Of a stretch of 64,000 nt of DNA, positions 49,747 through 58,191 are shown one piece after another. Origin of the DNA: Actinacidiphila epipremni (GTDB lineage: Bacteria; Actinomycetota; Actinomycetes; Streptomycetales; Streptomycetaceae). Under the pieces are notes generated by a model. It searched no databases, was not told the DNA's origin, and was given only the letters and a program-made list of their open reading frames with translations. The stretch spans positions 1-64,000 of the forward strand of contig NZ_JAATEJ010000008.1 of assembly GCF_012034175.1 (NCBI RefSeq), given 5' to 3'. How positions within the stretch are numbered: the first letter of the stretch is position 1; each line of letters begins with the position of its first letter. The translations under genes and the position numbers were made by a program.

Positions 49747-51762
49747 ATGACAGCGACGACCGATGGCAGTCCAGGTTCGCCAACCCACCGGACACCTTCG
49801 GCCAGCACCTCGGAACCGGAGCTCCCGGCCGGTGACACCGAGGCGGCGGCGCAGCGTGCCGTGCAGCGCGCCGCAGACCACCTTCTGGCACGGCAGCACC
49901 CTGACGGATGGTGGAAGGGCGACCTCGAAACCAATGTGACCATGGACGCCGAGGATCTGCTGCTGCGGCAGTTCCTCGGCATCCAGGACGCCGAGACCAC
50001 CGCGGCCTCCGCCCGGTGGATCCGCTCCCAGCAGCGCGAGGACGGCTCCTGGCCCACCTTCCACGGCGGGCCCGGCGACCTGTCGGCGACCATCGAGGCG
50101 TATGTCGCGCTGCGGCTGGCCGGCGACTCGCCGGACGAGGCGCACATGTCGCTGGCCGCCAAGTGGTCGCGCGCCGAGGGCGGGGTGGCCGCCACCCGGG
50201 TCTTCACCCGGATCTGGCTGGCGCTGTTCGGCTGGTGGGACTGGAAGGACCTGCCGGAGATGCCGCCGGAGGTCATCTACCTGCCCAAGTGGATGCCGCT
50301 GAACATCTACTCCTTCGGCTGCTGGGCCCGGCAGACCATCGTGCCGCTCACCATCGTCGGCGCGCTGCGCCCGGTGCGCCCGGCGCCCTTCGGCATCGAC
50401 GAGCTGCACCTGGACCCCCGGCGGCCCAGCACCAAGCAGCGCCGCGCCCCGCTCACCAGCTGGGACGGCGTCTTCCAGCGGCTGGACCAGGTACTGCACG
50501 TCTACCGCCGCTTCAGCCCGCGCATGGTGCGGCGCAGCGCCATGAACGCCTGCGCCCGCTGGATCATCGAGCGCCAGGAGGCCGACGGCTGCTGGGGCGG
50601 CATCCAGCCGCCCGCGGTCTACTCCGTCATCGCCCTGCACCTGCTCGGCTACGAACTCGACCACCCGGTGCTCAAGGCCGGACTGGAGTCGCTGGATCGT
50701 TTCGCCGTCTGGCCGCAGGACGGTGTCCGGATGATCGAGGCCTGCCAGTCCCCGGTGTGGGACACCTGCCTGGCCACCATCGCGCTCGCCGACGCCGGTG
50801 TCCCCGCCGACCACCCGGCGATGATCAAGGCCGCGGACTGGCTGCTGGACGAGCAGATCACCCGGCCCGGTGACTGGTCGGTGCAGCGCCCGGAGCTTCC
50901 CCCGGGCGGCTGGGCCTTCGAGTTCCACAACGACAACTACCCCGACATCGACGACACCGCCGAGGTCGTGCTGGCACTGCGCCGGGTCGCCCACCCCGAC
51001 CAGGCCCGGGTGGACACCGCCGTGGACCGGGCGGTGCGCTGGACGGTCGGCATGCAGTCCAAGAACGGCGCGTGGGGCGCCTTCGACGCCGACAACACCA
51101 GCCCCTTCCCCAACCGGCTGCCCTTCTGCGACTTCGGCGAGGTCATCGACCCGCCGTCCGCCGACGTCACCGCCCATGTGGTGGAGATGATGGCCGCGCT
51201 CGGCATCGAGCAGGACCGGCACGCCCGCAGCGGCATCGAATGGCTGCTGGCCGAGCAGGAGGAGAACGGCTCCTGGTTCGGCCGCTGGGGCGTCAACTAC
51301 ATCTACGGCACCGGTTCGGCCGTCCCCGCGCTCGCCGCGGCGGGCCTGGGCCCCGACCACCCGGCGATCCGCCGGGCCGTCGGCTGGCTGGAGTCGGTGC
51401 AGAACGCCGACGGCGGCTGGGGCGAGGACCTGCGCTCGTACTCCGACCTGGAATGGGCCGGCCGCGGGCACTCCACCGCCTCGCAGACCGCCTGGGCGCT
51501 CATGGCGCTGCTCGCGGCCGGCCGCCGGGACACCGACGCCGTCGCGCGCGGGGTGCGCTGGCTGGCCGAGACGCAACTGCCGGACGGCTCGTGGGACGAG
51601 CCGTACTTCACCGGCACCGGCTTCCCCCGGGACTTCTCGATCAACTACCACCTCTACCGGATGGTCTTCCCGCTCACCGCGCTGGGGCGCTACGCCCGCA
51701 GCGAGCCCTTCGGGGCCGCGGGCCACACCGCCCTCACCGCGGTCGCGGGAAAGGGGGCCTAG
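49747..51762 (+). CDS. shc: Squalene-hopene cyclase
   Basis: A 671-residue membrane-associated cyclase that turns squalene into hopene. The protonating DXDD motif is DIDD at residues 400-403. Several QW repeats are visible, for example QEADGCWGG, QSKNGAWGAFD and QNADGGWGE. A Ser/Thr/Pro-rich first 25 residues precede the catalytic fold. The ATG at 49747 has AAAGGGGAAG upstream, and a 98-bp gap separates it from the prenyl synthase. The nucleosidase gene follows 3 nt after the stop. Confidence 0.95.
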   Translation: MTATTDGSPGSPTHRTPSASTSEPELPAGDTEAAAQRAVQRAADHLLARQHPDGWWKGDLETNVTMDAEDLLLRQFLGIQDAETTAASARWIRSQQREDGSWPTFHGGPGDLSATIEAYVALRLAGDSPDEAHMSLAAKWSRAEGGVAATRVFTRIWLALFGWWDWKDLPEMPPEVIYLPKWMPLNIYSFGCWARQTIVPLTIVGALRPVRPAPFGIDELHLDPRRPSTKQRRAPLTSWDGVFQRLDQVLHVYRRFSPRMVRRSAMNACARWIIERQEADGCWGGIQPPAVYSVIALHLLGYELDHPVLKAGLESLDRFAVWPQDGVRMIEACQSPVWDTCLATIALADAGVPADHPAMIKAADWLLDEQITRPGDWSVQRPELPPGGWAFEFHNDNYPDIDDTAEVVLALRRVAHPDQARVDTAVDRAVRWTVGMQSKNGAWGAFDADNTSPFPNRLPFCDFGEVIDPPSADVTAHVVEMMAALGIEQDRHARSGIEWLLAEQEENGSWFGRWGVNYIYGTGSAVPALAAAGLGPDHPAIRRAVGWLESVQNADGGWGEDLRSYSDLEWAGRGHSTASQTAWALMALLAAGRRDTDAVARGVRWLAETQLPDGSWDEPYFTGTGFPRDFSINYHLYRMVFPLTALGRYARSEPFGAAGHTALTAVAGKGA

Positions 51763-51765
51763 TTC

Positions 51766-52377
51766 GTGGGGCATCCCCTCCCACCGCTGCTGGTGGTGTG
51801 CGCCCTGCGCATCGAGCGTTTCGCGCTGCGCAGGGGAACGGCCAGGAGCGCCGCCGCACACCCGGTCACCGTGCTGCGCACCGGCATGGGACCGACAGCC
51901 GCGGACACGGCGGTACGTGCCGCGCTCGCCGACTCCGGCCTGCGGGACGCCGCCGTCCTCACCACCGGCTTCTGCGCGGGCCTGGCCCCGGGCATGCGGC
52001 CGGGCGACGTCGTGGTCTCCGACGAGGGGCACGAGAGCGCGGTGCTCGCCGCCGCGCTCAAAGCCGCCGGCCACACCGTGCACACCGGCCTGCTGGCCGA
52101 GTCCGACCATGTCGTGCGGGGCGCCGAGCGCACCGCGCTGGCGGCGACCGGTGCCATCGCCGTCGACATGGAATCCGCCGCCATGCGGCGTGCCGCGCTC
52201 GCCCAAGGGGCGCGGCACGTCGCCGCGGCACGCGTCGTCGTCGACACGCCCGAATACGAACTCGTGCGTGTCGGCACACTGCGCACCGGGATCATCGCAT
52301 TCCGGGTGCTCAGAGATCTTGTACCTGCCTTTCTCGATTGGCACCGCACTACCGCTGCTCCCCCGGAGGTGAGCTAG
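51766..52377 (+). CDS. hpnG: Adenosylhopane nucleosidase HpnG
   Basis: A 203-residue phosphorylase/nucleosidase-fold protein. VLRTGMGPTAAD, TTGFCAGLAPGMRPGDVVV and VDMESAAMRRAA correspond to the phosphate- and ribose-binding elements of the MTA/SAH nucleosidase family. HpnG removes adenine from adenosylhopane to give ribosylhopane. The GTG at 51766 is 3 nt past the shc stop; hpnH follows with no gap. Confidence 0.86.
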   Translation: MGHPLPPLLVVCALRIERFALRRGTARSAAAHPVTVLRTGMGPTAADTAVRAALADSGLRDAAVLTTGFCAGLAPGMRPGDVVVSDEGHESAVLAAALKAAGHTVHTGLLAESDHVVRGAERTALAATGAIAVDMESAAMRRAALAQGARHVAAARVVVDTPEYELVRVGTLRTGIIAFRVLRDLVPAFLDWHRTTAAPPEVS

Positions 52378-53406
52378 ATGGCTATGCCGCTTCGTCAGAC
52401 CATCCGTGTCGCGTCGTACCTCTTCGAACAGAAAATGGTCCGGCGGCGCGAAAAGTTCCCGCTCATCGTGGAGCTGGAACCGCTCTTCGCGTGCAACCTC
52501 AAATGCGAGGGCTGCGGCAAGATCCAGCACCCGGCGGGAGTGCTCAAGCAGCGCATGCCGGTCGCCCAGGCCGTGGGCGCCGTGCTGGAGTCGGGCGCGC
52601 CCATGGTGTCCATCGCCGGCGGCGAGCCGCTGATGCACCCGCAGATCGACGAGATCGTGCGCCAGCTGGTGGCGAAGAAGAAGTTCGTCTTCCTCTGCAC
52701 CAACGCACTGCTGCTGCGGAAGAAGATCGACAAATTCACCCCTTCGCCGTACTTCGCGTTCACCGTGCATATCGACGGTATGCGTGAGCGGCACGACGAG
52801 TCGGTGGCCAAGGAAGGCACCTTCGACGAGGCCGTCGCCGCGATCAAGGAGGCCCAGCGGCGCGGATTCCGCGTCACCACCAACTCCACCTTCTTCAACA
52901 CCGACACGCCCCAGACCATCATCGAGGTGATGAACTTCCTCAACGACGACCTCAAGGTCGACGAGATGATGCTGTCGCCCGCCTACGCCTACGAGAAGGC
53001 CCCCGACCAGGAGCACTTCCTGGGCGTGTCGCAGACCCGCGAGCTGTTCAAGAAGGCCTTCGACCACGGCAACCGGCGCAAGTGGCGGCTCAACCACAGC
53101 CCGCTCTTCCTGGACTTCCTGGAGGGCAAGGCCGACTTCCCCTGCACCGCGTGGGCGATCCCGAACTACTCGCTCTTCGGCTGGCAGCGCCCCTGCTACC
53201 TGATGGCGGACGGCTACGTGCCGACGTACAAGGACCTGATCGAGAAGACCGACTGGGACAAGTACGGCCGCGGCAAGGACGCCCGCTGCGACAACTGCAT
53301 GGCCCACTGCGGCTACGAGCCCACCGCCGTCCTGGCGACGATGGGCTCGCTCAAGGAGTCCATCCGCGCCGCGCGGGAGACCGTCGCGTCCAACCGCGCG
53401 AAGTGA
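52378..53406 (+). CDS. hpnH: Adenosyl-hopene transferase HpnH (radical SAM)
   Basis: A 342-residue radical SAM enzyme. The cluster motif CNLKCEGC gives C39, C43 and C46 in the CX3CX2C pattern, followed by SIAGGEPLMHP. A C-terminal cysteine cluster (CDNCMAHCGYEP) is typical of HpnH. The enzyme joins a 5'-deoxyadenosyl group to hopene. It starts directly after the hpnG stop. Confidence 0.93.
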   Translation: MAMPLRQTIRVASYLFEQKMVRRREKFPLIVELEPLFACNLKCEGCGKIQHPAGVLKQRMPVAQAVGAVLESGAPMVSIAGGEPLMHPQIDEIVRQLVAKKKFVFLCTNALLLRKKIDKFTPSPYFAFTVHIDGMRERHDESVAKEGTFDEAVAAIKEAQRRGFRVTTNSTFFNTDTPQTIIEVMNFLNDDLKVDEMMLSPAYAYEKAPDQEHFLGVSQTRELFKKAFDHGNRRKWRLNHSPLFLDFLEGKADFPCTAWAIPNYSLFGWQRPCYLMADGYVPTYKDLIEKTDWDKYGRGKDARCDNCMAHCGYEPTAVLATMGSLKESIRAARETVASNRAK

Positions 53407-53428
53407 CCTCCGGTTGACAGGGTACGAG

Positions 53429-53455
53429 CCACCGGCCGGGGAAAGCGGCCGGTGG
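53429..53455 (+). terminator. Hairpin between hpnH and dxs
   Basis: Perfect arms CCACCGGCC (53429-53437) and GGCCGGTGG (53447-53455) around a 9-nt loop, 23 nt past hpnH. There is no T tract. It could be a partial terminator or attenuator setting dxs/hpnO expression apart from the upstream genes. Confidence 0.6.
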
Positions 53456-53528
53456 TTCGTCCCCGCACTGCCACCGGCCGACAGCGTCCGGTGAACCAGA
53501 GCAATCCCGGCAGGAACGAGGTCCATAC

Positions 53529-55529
53529 ATGTCGTTGCTGGAGACAATCACCGGCCCGCACGACCTGAAGGCTCTGCCCGACGGCCGGCTCGACGAACTG
53601 GCCGCTGACATCCGGCAGTTCCTGGTCCAGGCAGTGGCCAGGACCGGTGGCCACCTCGGCCCCAACCTGGGCGTGGTGGAGCTCACCATCGCCCTGCACC
53701 GCGTCTTCGACTCCCCGCGCGACCGCGTCCTGTGGGACACCGGCCACCAGTCCTACGTCCACAAGCTGCTCACCGGGCGCCAGGACTTCTCCAAGCTCCG
53801 CAGCAAGGGCGGCCTGTCCGGCTACCCCTCGCGGGCCGAGTCCGAGCACGACGTCATCGAGAACAGCCACGCCTCCACCGTCCTCGGCTGGGCCGACGGA
53901 CTGGCCAAGGCCAACGAGCTCAAGGGCCGCGACGACCACGTCGTCGCCGTCATCGGCGACGGCGCCCTGACCGGCGGCATGGCCTGGGAGGCGCTCAACA
54001 ACATCGCCGCCGCCCGCGACCGCCCGCTCATCATCGTCGTCAACGACAACGAGCGCTCCTACGCGCCCACCATCGGCGGCCTCGCCAACCACCTGGCGAC
54101 GCTGCGCACCACCGACGGCTACGAGCGCTTCCTGTCCTGGGGCAAGCAGGTCCTCCAGCAGACCCCGGTCATCGGCCAGCCGCTCTACGAGTCCCTGCAC
54201 GGCGCCAAGAAGGGCTTCAAGGACGCCTTCGCGCCGCAGGGCATGTTCGAGGACCTGGGCCTGAAGTACGTCGGCCCGATCGACGGCCACGACATCGCCG
54301 CCGTGGAGTCCGCGCTGCGCCGCGCCCGCCGCTTCCACGGGCCCGTCCTGGTGCACGTCCTGACCGAGAAGGGCCGCGGCTACGCCGCCGCCGAGCAGGA
54401 CGAGGCCGACCACTTCCACACCGTGGGCGCCATGGACCCGGCCACCTGCCTGCCGCTCGCGCCCTCCGGCGGCCCGTCGTGGACGTCCGTCTTCGGCGAG
54501 GAGATGCTCGCCCTCGGGCACGAGCGGCCCGACGTCGTCGCCATCACCGCCGCGATGCTCCAGCCGGTCGGCCTCGACGGCTTCGCGCAGGCCTTCCCGA
54601 ACCGGGTCTTCGACGTCGGCATCGCCGAGCAGCACGCCGCGACCTCCGCGGCGGGCCTGGCCACCGGCGGGCTGCACCCGGTCGTCGCGGTCTACGCGAC
54701 CTTCCTCAACCGGGCCTTCGACCAGGTGCTGATGGACGTCGCGCTGCACAAGTGCGGGGTCACCTTCGTGCTGGACCGGGCCGGCGTCACCGGCGTGGAC
54801 GGCGCCTCGCACAACGGCATGTGGGACATGTCGATCCTCCAGGTCGTGCCGGGCCTGCGGATCGCCGCGCCGCGCGACGCCGACCAGCTGCGCGCCCAGC
54901 TGCGCGAGGCCGTCGCCGTCGACGACGCGCCCACCGTCATCCGCTTCCCCAAGGAGACCGCCGGCAGCGCGCTGCCCGCGATCGGCCGGGTCGGCGGCAT
55001 GGACGTCCTGCACCGCCCTGCCGACGGCCTGGCCGACGACGTGCTGCTGGTCGCGGTCGGCGCGCTCGGCGGCTGCGGCGTGTCGGCCGCCGAACTGCTC
55101 GCCGGCCGGCGGATCGGCGCCACCGTCGTCGACCCGCGCTGGGTCAAGCCCGTGGACGCCGCCCTGCCCGAACTGGCCGCGCGGCACCGCATGGTGGCCG
55201 TCATCGAGGACAACGGCCGGGCCGGCGGCGTCGGTTCCGCCGTGGCGCAGGCGCTGCGCGACGCCGGAGTGGACGTGCCCGTACGGGACTTCGGCATCCC
55301 GCAGCAGTTCCTCCCGCACGCCAAGCGCGGCGAACTGCTCGCCGACATCGGCCTGACCCCCGCCGAGATCGCCGGCGGCATCGGCGCGGCCCTGCTGCGC
55401 ATCACGGCCAAGGCCCCCGGGGACGGCCCCGCGATCCCCGCCCCGCATACTGCCGGGAACGGCACCGCCGAGCAGCGGCGCGGCAGCGCGGAGCAGCAGC
55501 AGAGCACGCAAGGAGCAGGTGAGCGATGA
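53529..55529 (+). CDS. dxs: 1-deoxy-D-xylulose-5-phosphate synthase
   Basis: A 666-residue thiamine-diphosphate enzyme that makes DXP from pyruvate and glyceraldehyde 3-phosphate, the first step of the MEP pathway. The [13 protein letters not shown] start, the ThDP motif [16 protein letters not shown], the DIGIAEQH-equivalent DVGIAEQHA and the transketolase C-domain are all present, with a Gln/Gly-rich tail. A dxs inside the hopanoid operon raises C5 supply when hopanoids are made. It overlaps hpnO by 4 nt. Confidence 0.95.
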   Translation: MSLLETITGPHDLKALPDGRLDELAADIRQFLVQAVARTGGHLGPNLGVVELTIALHRVFDSPRDRVLWDTGHQSYVHKLLTGRQDFSKLRSKGGLSGYPSRAESEHDVIENSHASTVLGWADGLAKANELKGRDDHVVAVIGDGALTGGMAWEALNNIAAARDRPLIIVVNDNERSYAPTIGGLANHLATLRTTDGYERFLSWGKQVLQQTPVIGQPLYESLHGAKKGFKDAFAPQGMFEDLGLKYVGPIDGHDIAAVESALRRARRFHGPVLVHVLTEKGRGYAAAEQDEADHFHTVGAMDPATCLPLAPSGGPSWTSVFGEEMLALGHERPDVVAITAAMLQPVGLDGFAQAFPNRVFDVGIAEQHAATSAAGLATGGLHPVVAVYATFLNRAFDQVLMDVALHKCGVTFVLDRAGVTGVDGASHNGMWDMSILQVVPGLRIAAPRDADQLRAQLREAVAVDDAPTVIRFPKETAGSALPAIGRVGGMDVLHRPADGLADDVLLVAVGALGGCGVSAAELLAGRRIGATVVDPRWVKPVDAALPELAARHRMVAVIEDNGRAGGVGSAVAQALRDAGVDVPVRDFGIPQQFLPHAKRGELLADIGLTPAEIAGGIGAALLRITAKAPGDGPAIPAPHTAGNGTAEQRRGSAEQQQSTQGAGER

Positions 55530-56989
55530 CATCGTCCGAGCCGACGGGCACGGAGCCGGCACAGCCGAAGGCCGAGCAGGCGGGCGCCGGGGCGCCCGGC
55601 ACGCCGCACAAGGGCTTCGACCTCGCCACGCTGCTCGCGCAGCGCGGTGCCGAGCGCTACGAGCTGCACACCAAGTACCTCAACCACCAGCTCCCGCGCA
55701 TGCTCCACACCATCGGCTTCGACCGGGTCTACGAGCGCGCCGAGGGCGCCCACTTCTGGGACGCCGAGGGCAACGACCACCTCGACATGCTCGCCGGCTT
55801 CGGCGTGATGGGCGTCGGCCGGCACCACCCGGTCGTCCGCAAGGCCCTGCACGACGTGCTGGACGCCGGGCTCGCCGACCTCACCCGCTTCGACTGCCAG
55901 CCGCTGCCCGGCCTGCTCGCCGAGAAGCTGCTGGCCCGCACCCCGCACCTGGACCGGGTCTTCTTCGGCAACAGCGGCACCGAAGCGGTCGAGACGGCAC
56001 TGAAGTTCGCCCGCTACGCCACCGGCAAGCCGCGGGTGCTGTACTGCACGCACTCCTTCCACGGCCTGACCACCGGCTCGCTGTCGGTCAACGGCGAGGC
56101 CGGCTTCCAGGACGGCTTCGCCCCGCTGCTGCCGGACACCGCGATCGAGATGGGCGATCTCGACGCGCTGGCCCGGGAGTTGAAGCGCGGCGACGTCGCC
56201 GCGCTGATCGTCGAGCCGATCCAGGGCCACGGCGTCTACATCCCGCCGCCGGGCTATCTGCGGGCCGCCCAGGAACTGCTGCGCAAGCACAAGGCGCTGC
56301 TGATCTGCGACGAGGTGCAGACCGGTGTCGGCCGCACGGGGAAGTTCTGGGCGTACGAGCACGAGGAGGGCGTCGAGCCGGACCTGGTGACGGTCGCCAA
56401 GACCCTGTCGGGCGGTTACGTGCCGGTGGGCGCCACGCTCGGCCGGGACTGGATCTTCAAGAAGGTCTACTCCTCGATGGACCGGGTGCTCGTGCACTCC
56501 GCGAGCTTCGGCTCCAACGCGCAGGCGATGACCGCGGGCCTGGCCACGCTCTCGGTCGTCGAGGACGAGCAACTGGTCGAGAACTCCCGGGTGATGGGCG
56601 ACCTGCTGCGCACCCGGCTCGCGGCGCTCACCGACCGCTACGAGCTGCTGAAGGAGGTACGCGGCCGGGGGCTGATGGTCGCGATCGAGTTCGGCCGGCC
56701 CAAGTCGCTGGGCCTGCGCAGCCGTTGGGCGATGCTGCAGACGGCCCGCAAGGGGCTGTTCGCGCAGATGGTGGTGGTGCCGCTGCTCCAGCGCCACCAC
56801 ATCCTCACGCAGGTCTCCGGCGACCACGTCGAGATCATCAAGCTCATCCCGCCGCTGGTCGTCGACGAGCGGGACGTGGACCGGTTCGTCGCCGCCTTCA
56901 CCGAGGTGATGGACGACGCGCACGGCGGCGGCGGGCTGATGTGGGACTTCGGCAAGACGCTGGTCAAGCAGGCGGTCGCCAACCGCTAG
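55526..56989 (+). CDS. hpnO: Aminotransferase HpnO (aminobacteriohopanetriol synthesis)
   Basis: A 487-residue class III PLP aminotransferase. The PLP lysine is K292 in [14 protein letters not shown], with [12 protein letters not shown] and [16 protein letters not shown] upstream. In the hopanoid cluster such an enzyme makes aminobacteriohopanetriol from ribosylhopane. A disordered 35-residue N-terminus precedes the fold. It is the last gene of the operon. Confidence 0.88.
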   Translation: MTSSEPTGTEPAQPKAEQAGAGAPGTPHKGFDLATLLAQRGAERYELHTKYLNHQLPRMLHTIGFDRVYERAEGAHFWDAEGNDHLDMLAGFGVMGVGRHHPVVRKALHDVLDAGLADLTRFDCQPLPGLLAEKLLARTPHLDRVFFGNSGTEAVETALKFARYATGKPRVLYCTHSFHGLTTGSLSVNGEAGFQDGFAPLLPDTAIEMGDLDALARELKRGDVAALIVEPIQGHGVYIPPPGYLRAAQELLRKHKALLICDEVQTGVGRTGKFWAYEHEEGVEPDLVTVAKTLSGGYVPVGATLGRDWIFKKVYSSMDRVLVHSASFGSNAQAMTAGLATLSVVEDEQLVENSRVMGDLLRTRLAALTDRYELLKEVRGRGLMVAIEFGRPKSLGLRSRWAMLQTARKGLFAQMVVVPLLQRHHILTQVSGDHVEIIKLIPPLVVDERDVDRFVAAFTEVMDDAHGGGGLMWDFGKTLVKQAVANR

Positions 56990-57023
56990 CTGTTCTGTCC
57001 GGGGACCTGTTCTGTCCGGGGAC
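56990..57023 (+). repeat. Perfect tandem duplication of 17 bp
   Basis: CTGTTCTGTCCGGGGAC occurs at 56990-57006 and again, without a gap, at 57007-57023, directly after the hpnO stop. Purpose unknown; slippage is the simplest explanation. Confidence 0.85.
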
Positions 57024-57049
57024 CCCGTGCACGGCGGCGGCGCGCACAC

Positions 57050-57091
57050 GGCGGCCCGGGGCGCCCACCACGGTGGGTGCCCCGGGCCGCC
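57050..57091. terminator. Bidirectional terminator between hpnO and phosphatase
   Basis: Perfect 13-bp arms GGCGGCCCGGGGC (57050-57062) and GCCCCGGGCCGCC (57079-57091), with a partly paired loop (CCCACC/GGTGGG). It lies between two convergent genes. Confidence 0.85.
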
Positions 57092-57100
57092 GTTCCGCCG

Positions 57101-57985
57101 TCAGCCGGTGAGCAGGCGCTCGCGCAGCCGGGCCCGGCGCTCCGGGGTCAGGCCCAGGCCCTCGGCGAGATAGCGGTCCACCGAGCCCCACTCCTCCTCG
57201 ATGGTCGCGAACGCCGCCCGCAGGTACTCCACCCGGGCGGAGAACAGCGGGTCCAGCAGCTCCCTGATCTCCGGGTCGATCGCGGTGCCGGTGCTGCCGT
57301 CGCCGCGGACGACCTTGTAGCGGCGGTGCTTGGCGTTGCTCTCCAGGTAGTCCGCCTCGATCGCCGACCGCTCGACGCCCAGCGCCAGCAGGATGATCGC
57401 GATCGACGTGCCCGCCCGGTCCTTGCCCGCCGCGCAGTGCAGCAGCGCCGGGACGGCCGGCTCCTCGGGGTCGGTGAGCAGCTCCAGCATCCGGGAGTGC
57501 TCCTTGGTGCGCTCCAGGATCAGCCGCCGGTAGGAGGCCGTCATCCTGGCCGCGGCATGGCCCTCGCCGAGCAGCTCCCGCAGCGCGGGCACGTCGCCGT
57601 CCCGTACGGTCGCCCAGAAGGTGGCGCCCTCGGCCGGGTTGCTCAGCGGCAGGTTCAGGTTGCGGGTGCCCGGGAGAGCGGTGTCCGGGCCCTCCAGAGC
57701 GATGTCGTCGGCGTTGCGGAAGTCGAAGACGGTGTGCAGGCCGAGGCTCTCCAGGAACGCGGTGTCCTGCGCCGTGGCGTGCGCGAGATGGCCGCTGCGG
57801 AACAGCACGCCGTTCCTGACCCTGCGGCCGTCCGTGGTGGGCAGACCGCCGACGTCGCGGAAGTTGCGCACGCCGGTCAGCCCGGGCTCGGGCAGCGGCA
57901 CCTGCCCGGTGGCCGGGCCCGGGCTGACCGGCTCGGCATCCGGCTCGGGCTCTGGGGGGATCGTCTGCCGCACGTCCTGCGTCAC
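57101..57985 (-). CDS. Tyrosine-type protein phosphatase
   Basis: A 294-residue phosphatase of the Y_phosphatase3 group. The catalytic loop HCAAGKDRAG carries C184 and the arginine of CX5R. GVRNFRDVGG, LFRSGHL and TVFDFRN are family landmarks. A proline/acid-rich 35-residue leader precedes the fold, with no signal peptide. The substrate could be phosphotyrosine, phosphoserine or a phospholipid. The GTG at 57985 has AAGGAG 5 nt upstream; the longer open frame has no support. Confidence 0.87.
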   Translation of the reverse strand: MTQDVRQTIPPEPEPDAEPVSPGPATGQVPLPEPGLTGVRNFRDVGGLPTTDGRRVRNGVLFRSGHLAHATAQDTAFLESLGLHTVFDFRNADDIALEGPDTALPGTRNLNLPLSNPAEGATFWATVRDGDVPALRELLGEGHAAARMTASYRRLILERTKEHSRMLELLTDPEEPAVPALLHCAAGKDRAGTSIAIILLALGVERSAIEADYLESNAKHRRYKVVRGDGSTGTAIDPEIRELLDPLFSARVEYLRAAFATIEEEWGSVDRYLAEGLGLTPERRARLRERLLTG

Positions 57986-58191
57986 CGGCGCTCCTTCTCG
58001 GTCGGTCCGTCGTCCGCCCGCTTGTGGCTCATGCTGGGGCACTCCCGACGATACGGCAGCCCGGGTAACGGCGTACCGAGCGGTATGTGTCCGCTGGACC
58101 ACTCCTGGGGGTGCAACCATTGCCCCTCCGCCGGACCTGGCCGATGATGTCCGGACCTGACCGCACCTGGTCGGCAGTGGGGGAGCACATC

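Noticed and set aside
49252..53547. A 1431-codon minus-strand open frame opposite shc, hpnG and hpnH
   Set aside because: Same mirror-frame artefact; the plus-strand genes have unmistakable family motifs.
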